From positions 1 to 5,165 of the forward strand of contig JAGQUE010000442.1 of the NCBI GenBank assembly GCA_020438665.1: a stretch of DNA of 5,165 nucleotides, written 5' to 3'. This DNA is from Nocardioidaceae bacterium (GTDB lineage Bacteria > Actinomycetota > Actinomycetes > Propionibacteriales > Nocardioidaceae). Below are positions 1 to 4,771 of this stretch, piece by piece. Every line of letters starts with the position of its first letter. The stretch's first letter is position 1. The notes under the pieces are model-generated. The model ran no database searches. It saw nothing but the letters and a program-made list of their open reading frames with translations, and was not told the DNA's origin. The position numbers were made by a program, and so were the translations under genes.

Positions 1-396
1 TTCACCAGGATGGTCCGCAACGCGATCTTCGCCCGCGTCGAGGCGTGTGCCCGCGACGACCTCGACGGCCTGGTGCGTCTGGAGCAGACCAACGCCTCAC
101 GGGTCGACCCGCCCCTCGAGGTCGTCATGACCCGGGCGGCGTGGGACGCGGGACTCGAGCTCTACTACGCCGAGCACGACCGGATCGCCACGGACCCCGA
201 TGCGCACGGGCCGTCGTACTTCGACCTCGGCGAGGAGACGACGGCCGACGGACGCCGGGTCCGGCGGGTCACCCAGACGCTGGCCGACCCCGCAGGGCAC
301 CATGACTGGGTGATCGAGGCGACCGTCGACTGTGCCGCGTCCGATGAGACTGGCGACCTGGTGATGATCTGCACCGGCCTGCGAGAGCTGCGGTGA
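1..396 (+). CDS. C-terminal part of a DUF3516-type DEAD/DEAH-box helicase (5' end outside window)
   Basis: The reading frame is open from base 1 (first codon TTC) to TGA at 394-396, so this is the last 131 residues of a longer protein; the ATG at 10 is internal. Visible features are an FTRMVRNA start, a DDLDGL segment, a central YYAEHDRI followed by DPDAHGPSYFDL, and a C-terminal block (RVTQTLADPAGHHDWVIEATVDCAASDE) ending in a short beta-like tail. From memory, this succession (MVRNA, Y-EHD, DARGP, LDDPAGdHDW, VDLAASDE) is the end of DUF3516, the large uncharacterised domain following the two helicase domains in actinobacterial DEAD/DEAH proteins of roughly 800-900 residues. No helicase motif is inside the window, so helicase identity is inferred from this tail only. 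The role would be RNA or DNA unwinding in the cytoplasm, substrate unknown. The stop overlaps the next start by 4 nt (GTGA), implying co-transcription with the M20 hydrolase. Confidence 0.7.
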   Translation, partial: FTRMVRNAIFARVEACARDDLDGLVRLEQTNASRVDPPLEVVMTRAAWDAGLELYYAEHDRIATDPDAHGPSYFDLGEETTADGRRVRRVTQTLADPAGHHDWVIEATVDCAASDETGDLVMICTGLRELR

Positions 397-1691
397 GCCG
401 CGCCCCCGGCGTCCCGTCCGGGCTCACCCCGCGTGAGGCCGACGTGATCGCCGCCCTCGACGAGCGTGCGCTGGTCGACGACCTCGTCGAGCTCGTGCGC
501 ACACCGAGTGTGACCGGCACCGACGCCGAGACAGAGCTCCAGCACCGCTACGCCGACCGCTATGCCTCGTGGGGACTCGACGTCGACACCTGGAAGCTGG
601 ATCTGACCAGCCTGCAGGCCGACCCGCGCTACCCCGGCACCGAGGCACCTCGCCTGGAGGGCCACGGCCTCGTCGCCCAGACCGGCCCGGGCCGACCGGC
701 GCTGGTGCTCCAGGGCCATGTCGACGTCGTCCCGACCGGCGACCTCGACAAGTGGGCCGACGGCGACCCGTGGTCGGCGACCATCGACGGCCCCGGCAAA
801 GGGGTCCTGCACGGTCGGGGGGCCTGCGACATGAAGGCGGGGGTGGCCGTCAACAACGCCGTTCTCCGCACGCTCCAGGTGGCCGGCGTGCGCCTCGAGC
901 GGCCGCTGGCGATCCACTCGGTCGTCAGCGAGGAGGACGGCGGCCTCGGCGCCTTCGCGACACTCGTGCGTGGCCACACCGCCGACGCGGCCGTGATCAC
1001 CGAGCCCACGAGTGGCCGGATGGTCACCGCCAACGCCGGCGCGCTGACGTTTCGCATCGAGGTCGACGGTCGAGCGGCACACGGCTCGACCCGGCTGTCG
1101 GGGCACAGTGCGCTCGATGCGTTCTTCCCCATCTATGCCGCGCTGCACGACCTGGAGCGCGAGCGCAACCGGGTCGTCGACCCGATCTTCGGTGACAACC
1201 CGCTGCCCTACGGGCTGAGCATCGGGATCGTGCGCACCGGCGACTGGGCCTCCAGCGTGCCGGACAAGCTGGTGGCCGAGGGACGGCTCGGCGTGATCCT
1301 CGGCGAGGACCCGGCCCAGGCACGGGCCGCGCTGGAGCGCGCGGTGGCCGAGGAGGCCGGGGGCGACGCGTGGCTGCGTGACCACCCGCCGGTGGTCAGC
1401 TGGCCCGGCGGCCAGTTCGCCTCTGGCCGCCTGGCAGACGACGACCCGCTGATCGGCGACGTGGCAGGTGCGGTCGCCGACGTCCACGGTCGGAGTCCGT
1501 TGCCCGGCGCGGCGGCCTATGGCAGCGACCTGCGACTGATGATCGGGATCGGTGGGATCCCCACGCTGCAGTACGGCCCCGGCGACGTGACGTTCGCCCA
1601 CGCCCCCCGCGAGCAGGTCGACCTGGGGGAGGCGATCGACATCGCCCGCAGCCTCACCGTGCTCGCCATGCGCCGCTGCGGCGCTCTCTGA
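393..1691 (+). CDS. M20-family metallopeptidase/deacylase (ArgE/DapE-like)
   Basis: A full-length 432-residue cytoplasmic M20 zinc hydrolase, the normal size for the ArgE/DapE/carboxypeptidase family that cleaves N-acyl amino acids or small amide bonds. The metal-site motifs are present in order: GHVDVVP (H109 ligand, D111 catalytic support), GRGACDMKAG (D146 bridging ligand), SEEDGG (E180 general base, E181 ligand), ITEPT (E204 ligand) and a late FAHAPREQ (H403 ligand, E407). The lid/dimerisation domain spans roughly 214-330 and contains GRAAHGS with H230. All catalytic residues are intact, so an active enzyme is expected. No signal peptide is visible. The GTG start at 393 overlaps the upstream stop (GTGA) and has no clear Shine-Dalgarno, so it probably depends on translational coupling. 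The stop codon lies inside the outer arm of the 79-bp dyad. The substrate (acetylornithine, succinyl-diaminopimelate or a dipeptide) cannot be decided: the neighbours are not arginine or lysine biosynthesis genes, so I give no symbol. Confidence 0.9.
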   Translation: MSRAPGVPSGLTPREADVIAALDERALVDDLVELVRTPSVTGTDAETELQHRYADRYASWGLDVDTWKLDLTSLQADPRYPGTEAPRLEGHGLVAQTGPGRPALVLQGHVDVVPTGDLDKWADGDPWSATIDGPGKGVLHGRGACDMKAGVAVNNAVLRTLQVAGVRLERPLAIHSVVSEEDGGLGAFATLVRGHTADAAVITEPTSGRMVTANAGALTFRIEVDGRAAHGSTRLSGHSALDAFFPIYAALHDLERERNRVVDPIFGDNPLPYGLSIGIVRTGDWASSVPDKLVAEGRLGVILGEDPAQARAALERAVAEEAGGDAWLRDHPPVVSWPGGQFASGRLADDDPLIGDVAGAVADVHGRSPLPGAAAYGSDLRLMIGIGGIPTLQYGPGDVTFAHAPREQVDLGEAIDIARSLTVLAMRRCGAL

Positions 1692-1693
1692 CC

Positions 1694-1702
1694 TGTGGAC
1701 AA
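1694..1702 (-). promoter_or_regulatory. Perfect actinobacterial DnaA-box sequence, left arm of dyad
   Basis: The bases TGTGGACAA are the exact complement of TTGTCCACA, the preferred DnaA box described for Streptomyces and other high-GC actinobacteria. The match is seen directly; DnaA binding here is inference. It is mirrored by the same sequence in the right arm, with the two boxes pointing inward-outward around the hairpin. It starts 3 nt after the M20 stop codon. Confidence 0.4.
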
Positions 1703-1751
1703 GTCTGGTTAGTACGGAAGGCTGCGGCTCTGCCTTCCGTACTAACCGAAA

Positions 1752-1760
1752 TTGTCCACA
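1752..1760 (+). promoter_or_regulatory. Perfect actinobacterial DnaA-box sequence, right arm of dyad
   Basis: TTGTCCACA, 9 of 9 to the actinobacterial DnaA box, is the mirror copy of the box at 1694-1702. It ends 2 nt before the complement of the stop codon of the minus-strand hydrolase gene. Alternatively it is simply one side of a terminator stem and the match is coincidental. Confidence 0.4.
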
Positions 1761-1762
1761 GG

Positions 1763-2608
1763 TCAGCCGCGGAGGAGGGGCCGGGTCAGGCAGGTCGGGC
1801 CGCCGTCGCCCAGGGCGAACTGGGAGCAGTCGACCACGGTGACCTCGACCCCGGCCGTCCGGAGATCGGCGGTCAGCCGCGGCGCACCCTCGAAGATGAC
1901 CACATGGCCCGGCGCGAGGGCCAGCAGGTTGGACCCGAGGGCGTTGTACTCGTCGCGGGAGACCGGCACACGTCGTACGCCCCGCTCCGCCAGGGCCTCG
2001 AGCAGCGCGACGGGGGCGAGCGGCTCATAGACCACCGCGAGATCGTCGGAGATCGCGGAGACGAACGACATCAGGTGCAGCACCATGTCGGGGCCCTGGT
2101 CGTGGGGCAGGTCGAACGGCACCAGCGCGATGCCCTGGGGCGCCAGCAGGTCGCGCAGCTGGGCATGCGCGAGGGCGTTGGTGCGGTAGCCCCGGCCCGC
2201 TGCGAGGGTCTGCTCGTCGAGCCAGTAGAGGTCACCGCCGTCGGCTCGGGCGGGACCGGTCAGCCGTCCCAGCTCGGGCACGCCCAGGGCCGCGAGCTCA
2301 CTGGCCAGCACCGGCGGCTCGGCCATGCGGGTCGGCTTGGCCTGCTGGAGCACGATCATGCCCTCGCCGGCGACGAAGACCGGGTCATAGGTGAAACACG
2401 CGTCGGCCAGCCCCTCCGTCGGAGGCAGCACGTCGACGTGGGCGCCCGCGGCCTCGAGGACGGCGACGAAGGCCGCGTGCTCGTCGGCGGCGCGGGCCGG
2501 GTCGGGGGAGGAGTGCCAGCCGGCGGCCGCATAGTCGGCCGCGGTCGGCAGGCCGCGCACGGCGACCCGGCGGAGCGGAGCGGTCATGGAGCGGACACCG
2601 AACGTCAC
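1763..2608 (-). CDS. Dimethylarginine dimethylaminohydrolase / amidinotransferase-fold hydrolase
   Basis: A 281-residue protein of the guanidino-group-modifying (pentein fold) superfamily, whose members hydrolyse or transfer amidino groups of arginine or methylarginines through a covalent cysteine intermediate. Seen in order: CFTYDPVFV (71-79, with D75 in the substrate-binding region), ADGGDLYWL (DGGD 123-126), AGRGYRTN (137-144), the catalytic-histidine segment VLHLMS (H178), and the C-terminal nucleophile motif GPTCLTRPL (C273). Size fits DDAH (about 250-290 residues) better than arginine deiminase (about 400). Whether the substrate is dimethylarginine, citrulline-forming arginine derivatives or something else cannot be told. 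I chose the GTG at 2608 because a TAGGTT -10-like hexamer lies exactly 7 nt upstream, as in leaderless actinobacterial transcripts. The alternative ATG at 2587 (274 residues) has no purine-rich site before it. The gene is convergent with the M20 gene and shares the dyad with it; both handle amide/amidine bonds, but no functional link is shown. Confidence 0.85.
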   Translation of the reverse strand: MTFGVRSMTAPLRRVAVRGLPTAADYAAAGWHSSPDPARAADEHAAFVAVLEAAGAHVDVLPPTEGLADACFTYDPVFVAGEGMIVLQQAKPTRMAEPPVLASELAALGVPELGRLTGPARADGGDLYWLDEQTLAAGRGYRTNALAHAQLRDLLAPQGIALVPFDLPHDQGPDMVLHLMSFVSAISDDLAVVYEPLAPVALLEALAERGVRRVPVSRDEYNALGSNLLALAPGHVVIFEGAPRLTADLRTAGVEVTVVDCSQFALGDGGPTCLTRPLLRG

Positions 2609-2621
2609 CCGCGTGAACCTA
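2609..2621 (-). promoter_or_regulatory. Putative leaderless -10 region for the DDAH-like gene
   Basis: On the minus strand TAGGTT (plus bases 2616-2621) matches the TAnnnT pattern of actinobacterial -10 elements and is followed by 7 nt and then the GTG start at 2608, so transcription would begin at or next to the start codon. A -35 match is poor: TCGAGC at plus 2641-2646, 19-nt spacer. Inference from sequence geometry only. Confidence 0.4.
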
Positions 2622-2651
2622 CCGCGCGCGGGCCTCGGCGGCTCGACGGGG

Positions 2652-2664
2652 CAAGATGGGCGGC
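2652..2664 (+). promoter_or_regulatory. Putative leaderless -10 region for the phosphatase gene
   Basis: CAAGAT (2652-2657), four of six to TATAAT, lies 7 nt before the ATG at 2665, the same spacing as in the divergent gene. This supports 2665 rather than the ATG at 2656, which is part of the hexamer itself. No -35 element is recognisable. Confidence 0.35.
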
Positions 2665-3159
2665 ATGGGTGCCGAGCTGTTCACCGTCGAACGCCCTGGC
2701 GGTGCACCGGGGGTGATCAGCACCATGGCCTGCCCCCCGGGCGATGCGGCCCTGGCCGGGGAGCTCGCGTTGCTTCGACTCACCGGCGTCGACGTCGTGC
2801 TCAGCCTGCTGATGCCGGAGGAGGAGCTCCTCCTCGGCGTCGCGGAGGAGGAGAGGCTGGCCGAAGAATCCGGGCTGGTGTTCCTGCGGCTGCCCGCCCC
2901 GGACATGTCGGTACCGGACCGGGCGGCGGGGGCTGCCATGGCGGCGGCGCTGGCGGGGCGGCTGCGCGCCGGGGAGCACGTCGTGGTGCACTGTCGGGCC
3001 GGCATCGGCCGGTCGTCGGTGGCGGCCGCGCTGACGCTCTGCGCGCTGGGGCTCACCCCCGACGAGGCCGTCGCCGCAATCTCCCGGGCGCGCGGCTTCA
3101 CCGTCCCGGAGACGCCCGACCAGCGGGCGTTCGTCGACGCCGTCGCGGCCCTGCTCTGA
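2665..3159 (+). CDS. Small protein tyrosine / dual-specificity phosphatase family protein
   Basis: A 164-residue cytoplasmic protein with the cysteine-dependent phosphatase signature HCRAGIGRS: the nucleophile is Cys110 and the phosphate-binding Arg116 (CX5R), followed by Ser117. The segment RLPAPDMSVPD (about 75-85) before it likely supplies the general-acid aspartate. After the P-loop, RARGFTVPETPDQRAFV resembles the closing helix of dual-specificity phosphatases. The N-terminus FTVERPGG, ISTMACPPG and VDVVLSLLMPEE fits the short bacterial phosphatase family with a core beta sheet before the P-loop. It would remove phosphate from Tyr or Ser/Thr of proteins, or possibly from a small molecule; the target is unknown. 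Two starts are possible, ATG 2656 (167 residues) or ATG 2665; I prefer 2665 because of the -10-like hexamer and because the family usually begins just before the FTVERPG-like strand. The gene stands alone: divergent from the hydrolase, and 287 bp from the parA start. Confidence 0.85.
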   Translation: MGAELFTVERPGGAPGVISTMACPPGDAALAGELALLRLTGVDVVLSLLMPEEELLLGVAEEERLAEESGLVFLRLPAPDMSVPDRAAGAAMAAALAGRLRAGEHVVVHCRAGIGRSSVAAALTLCALGLTPDEAVAAISRARGFTVPETPDQRAFVDAVAALL

Positions 3160-3194
3160 CCGCCTGCGCACCACGCCCACCAGCCCCCTCGCCC

Positions 3195-3217
3195 AGTCGT
3201 CACAGGATGTGACGACT
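3195..3217. repeat. Perfect 10-bp inverted repeat downstream of the phosphatase gene
   Basis: AGTCGTCACA (3195-3204) and TGTGACGACT (3208-3217) are exact complements around a 3-nt GGA spacer. It begins 35 nt after the phosphatase stop, which suits a terminator, but it has no T-tract and only moderate GC. The symmetrical TGTGAC halves would also suit a dimeric repressor or activator site upstream of the parA operon, about 150 nt before the predicted promoter. Terminator is the simpler reading. Confidence 0.55.
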
Positions 3218-3225
3218 CGACGTGG

Positions 3226-3257
3226 TCCTCCACAGGTGTGTCCACAAACCATCCACA
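3226..3257 (+). promoter_or_regulatory. Cluster of three helically phased TCCACA (DnaA-box-like) motifs upstream of parA
   Basis: TCCACA occurs at 3229, 3241 and 3252, all in the same orientation and 12 and 11 bp apart, so on roughly one face of the helix. The corresponding 9-mers are TCCTCCACA (3226-3234), GTGTCCACA (3238-3246; 8 of 9 to TTGTCCACA) and CCATCCACA (3249-3257). The first and third fit the relaxed actinobacterial consensus (T/C)(T/C)(G/A/C)TCCACA as I recall it. A further reverse-oriented 8 of 9 match, TGTCGACAA, is at 3403-3411 in the leader. DnaA regulation of the operon is an inference. Confidence 0.45.
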
Positions 3258-3345
3258 GCGGCTCGCGGCCTGTGCAGGCGAGCGGGGCGTCGTACACACG
3301 TCATCAACAGATTTCGACCGACCCTGGGGGTAACCGCGCGTCGTG

Positions 3346-3375
3346 TTGTGGCGCGTCCCGGCGGCGACCTAGCCT
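3346..3375 (+). promoter_or_regulatory. Putative promoter of the parA-scpA operon
   Basis: TTGTGG (3346-3351) and TAGCCT (3370-3375) are separated by 18 nt. The -10 matches the TAnnnT pattern and the -35 keeps the TTG. A transcript would begin near 3382, giving a leader of about 65 nt before the ATG at 3447. It lies about 90 nt downstream of the TCCACA cluster, so factors bound there would act from upstream. Pattern-based only. Confidence 0.4.
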
Positions 3376-3385
3376 GCAGAGCAAC

Positions 3386-3412
3386 GGCGACGTTTGTCGC
3401 CGTGTCGACAAA
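3386..3412 (+). other. Two overlapping, mutually exclusive hairpins in the parA leader
   Basis: GGCGAC (3386-3391) can pair with GTCGCC (3396-3401) around GTTT. Alternatively TTTGTCG (3393-3399) can pair with CGACAAA (3406-3412) around 6 nt. They share bases 3396-3399, so only one can form at a time. This lies at the predicted 5' end of the transcript. It may be an alternating leader structure, a protein operator (the second dyad also contains a DnaA-box-like TGTCGACAA), or chance in GC-rich DNA. Confidence 0.3.
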
Positions 3413-3435
3413 AGGCGGGCCGATCCGCCGCAGCA

Positions 3436-3443
3436 GAGGAGAG
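3436..3443 (+). promoter_or_regulatory. Ribosome binding site of parA-like gene
   Basis: GAGGAGAG lies 3 nt before the ATG at 3447, with its AGGAG core 5 nt upstream. It is the clearest Shine-Dalgarno sequence in the window. It decides the start: the frame is open further upstream to a GTG at 3222, but those codons include the predicted promoter and the TCCACA cluster. Confidence 0.65.
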
Positions 3444-3446
3444 CCC

Positions 3447-4433
3447 ATGAACAGTGGCGCCGGGTACCCACGCTACGTGCCCCCGTCGGGAGCCGCGGCC
3501 CCCGAGATGCCGCCGCTGACCGCCCCCTTCGTCCCTCCCACTTCCCCTGGAGACGAGACCCCGATGAGTGAGCCGATCCCCTTCCCCGAGCCCGAGATCG
3601 GGCCCACCGGCCGCCCCATGCCCGCCCTGCCGGACCTCCGGCCGGTGACCGAGCACGGGCCGGCCCGGGTCATCTCGATGTGCAACCAGAAGGGCGGAGT
3701 CGGCAAGACCACCTCGGCGATCAACCTGGGGGCCGCCCTTGCCGAGTCGGGTCGGCGGGTGCTGCTCGTGGACTTCGACCCGCAGGGATCGCTGTCGGTC
3801 GGGCTGGGGCTCAACCCCCATGAGATGGACCACACCATCTATAACCTGCTGATGGATCGCGACGTTCGGCTCGACGACGTGGTGGTCGAGAGTGGCGTGC
3901 CGGGGATGGACCTGCTGCCGTCCAACATCGACCTGTCGGCGGCCGAGGTCCAGCTGGTCCACGAGGTCGCCCGCGAGCAGACGCTGGCGCGCGTGCTGGC
4001 ACCCGCGGTCGCGGCCTATGACGTGATCATCATCGACTGCCAGCCTTCGCTCGGCCTGTTGACGGTCAACGCGCTCACCGCGTCCGATGGCGTCATCGTG
4101 CCGCTGGAGTGCGAGTACTTCGCCCTGCGCGGCGTCGCGCTTCTCAAGAACACCATCGACAAGGTCCGCGAGCGCCTCAACCCGCGGCTCCAGATCGACG
4201 GTGTCCTCGGGACGATGTACGACGGCCGCACGCTCCACGGTCGCGAGGTCATGCAGCGACTGGTCGAGGCCTGGGGAGACCAGGTCTTCCACACGGTGAT
4301 CCGCAGGACGGTGAAGTTCTCCGACTCGACCGTGGCCGGCGAGCCGATCACCAGCTATGCCGGTGACTCGGCCGGAGCGGACGCCTATCGCCAGCTGGCC
4401 AAGGAAGTGGGGGTCCGGTGTCTCGACGGGTGA
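3447..4433 (+). CDS. ParA/Soj-family partition ATPase, orphan copy of the scpAB operon
   Basis: A 328-residue ParA-type P-loop ATPase. ParA proteins form ATP-bound dimers that coat DNA non-specifically and are released by a partner that stimulates hydrolysis, moving cargo such as chromosomes. Seen: a proline-rich, low-complexity N-terminus (about 1-72), strand RVISMCNQ, deviant Walker A KGGVGKTT (82-89; signature Lys82, Lys87), Walker A' VDFDPQGS (D109, D111), switch-like region LLPSNIDLS (157-164), and Walker B VIIIDCQPS (D197). The ATPase core is complete, so activity is expected. There is no N-terminal helix-turn-helix as in large plasmid ParA proteins, and no parB or parS in the window. 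Position directly before scpA is that of Mycobacterium Rv1708, and probably of the corynebacterial ParA-like division protein PldP; this differs from the oriC-proximal parA, so I give no symbol. An in-frame ATG at 3564 preceded by GGAGACGAG would give a 289-residue form lacking most of the proline-rich part. The 3' end overlaps the next gene by 16 nt. Confidence 0.9.
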   Translation: MNSGAGYPRYVPPSGAAAPEMPPLTAPFVPPTSPGDETPMSEPIPFPEPEIGPTGRPMPALPDLRPVTEHGPARVISMCNQKGGVGKTTSAINLGAALAESGRRVLLVDFDPQGSLSVGLGLNPHEMDHTIYNLLMDRDVRLDDVVVESGVPGMDLLPSNIDLSAAEVQLVHEVAREQTLARVLAPAVAAYDVIIIDCQPSLGLLTVNALTASDGVIVPLECEYFALRGVALLKNTIDKVRERLNPRLQIDGVLGTMYDGRTLHGREVMQRLVEAWGDQVFHTVIRRTVKFSDSTVAGEPITSYAGDSAGADAYRQLAKEVGVRCLDG

Positions 4434-4771
4434 GCCTGCCGACGGCCGACGACCTGTTCCGGCCGACCGACCAGCCCGCCAAACCGGTCCGGGCCGTGCC
4501 CGACCGCGCGGCGCCGGCCACAGCGCCGGAGCCCGAGGAGCCGGGCCGCCGTCGGCCCAGCGGCCGAGTGCGCCACGACGAGAAGATGACGGTCTATGTC
4601 ACCGCGGCCGAGCTGCTCCACCTGGAGCAGACCCGACTGTCGCTGCGGGCCCAGCACGGACTGGCGGTCGACCGCGGTCGGCTGGTCCGGGAGGCCCTCG
4701 CGCTGGTCCTCGAGGAGTTCGAGGCCCACGGTGACGCGAGTGCGCTCGTACGACGGCTGACCGAGGAATGA
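4418..4771 (+). CDS. Conserved actinobacterial hypothetical protein between parA and scpA, RHH-like C-terminus
   Basis: A 117-residue basic protein. Its N-terminus MSRRVSLPTADDLFRPT is a short conserved motif, residues 18-48 are a Pro/Ala-rich linker, and the C-terminal block begins RHDEKMTVYVTAAEL. From memory, Streptomyces and relatives carry a protein of the same design (SLPGA-ELFR motif, variable linker, RHDEKITVYVSAEEL, then LAVDRGRIVREA) at the same place; its function is unknown. The block reads as a strand (56-62), a helix (63-80), a turn at GLAV and a second helix (86-102), the strand-helix-helix order of ribbon-helix-helix DNA-binding proteins. That assignment is inference. The GTG start at 4418 overlaps parA by 16 nt and is preceded by a GGAAGTGGGGG purine run. 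A later GTG at 4430 (GTGA overlap) would remove MSRR, which homologues seem to keep. The stop overlaps scpA by 4 nt (ATGA). Lying between a ParA and a kleisin, it may be the DNA-binding or ATPase-stimulating partner of the ParA. Confidence 0.8.
   Translation: MSRRVSLPTADDLFRPTDQPAKPVRAVPDRAAPATAPEPEEPGRRRPSGRVRHDEKMTVYVTAAELLHLEQTRLSLRAQHGLAVDRGRLVREALALVLEEFEAHGDASALVRRLTEE

Larger units (their letters stand above)
1688..1766. terminator. 79-bp interrupted palindrome between convergent genes, probable bidirectional terminator
   Basis: The inner stem is 16 bp, perfect (GGTTAGTACGGAAGGC at 1707-1722 with its complement at 1732-1747), around a 9-nt loop. A 4-nt mismatched internal loop on each side (1703-1706 and 1748-1751) is followed by a further perfect 15-bp outer stem (CTGACCTGTGGACAA at 1688-1702 with 1752-1766). 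Thirty-one of 35 arm positions pair, and the dyad centre is at 1727. It sits exactly between two genes that end toward each other and includes both stop codons (1689-1691, and TCA at 1763-1765 for the minus strand). Position and symmetry argue for a terminator working in both directions. No T-tract follows on either side, which is common in actinobacteria. The outer arms also contain DnaA-box sequences, so a protein-binding role is possible. Confidence 0.8.

Noticed and set aside
165..1601. 478-codon open frame on the minus strand
   Set aside because: It lies antisense to the M20 gene, whose protein has every catalytic motif in order. The antisense product is rich in Arg, Gly, His, Val and Asp without any recognisable motif, as expected from GC-rich third-position bias.
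1904..2716. 270-codon open frame on the plus strand
   Set aside because: It is antisense to the DDAH-like gene, shows no domain, and would run through both divergent promoters and into the phosphatase gene.
2605..3299. Two long minus-strand open frames (230 and 226 codons)
   Set aside because: Both are antisense to the phosphatase gene, which has an intact HCRAGIGRS motif; the products are low-complexity and would cover the intergenic regulatory region.
3222..3446. N-terminal extension of the ParA-like protein to the GTG at 3222
   Set aside because: The frame is open, but the added 75 residues would be translated from the TCCACA cluster and predicted promoter, and the strong ribosome binding site is at 3436-3443.
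3160..3446. Replication origin (oriC or plasmid iteron origin)
   Set aside because: There are only a few DnaA-box-like motifs, no AT-rich unwinding region, no rep, dnaA, dnaN or rpmH gene, and the downstream operon contains the chromosomal scpA.
3160..3446. parS site for a ParB protein
   Set aside because: Nothing resembling the parS palindrome TGTTTCACGTGAAACA is present in this intergenic region.
3369..4292. 307-codon open frame on the minus strand
   Set aside because: It is antisense to the ParA-like gene with its intact Walker motifs; the product is low-complexity with no recognisable domain.
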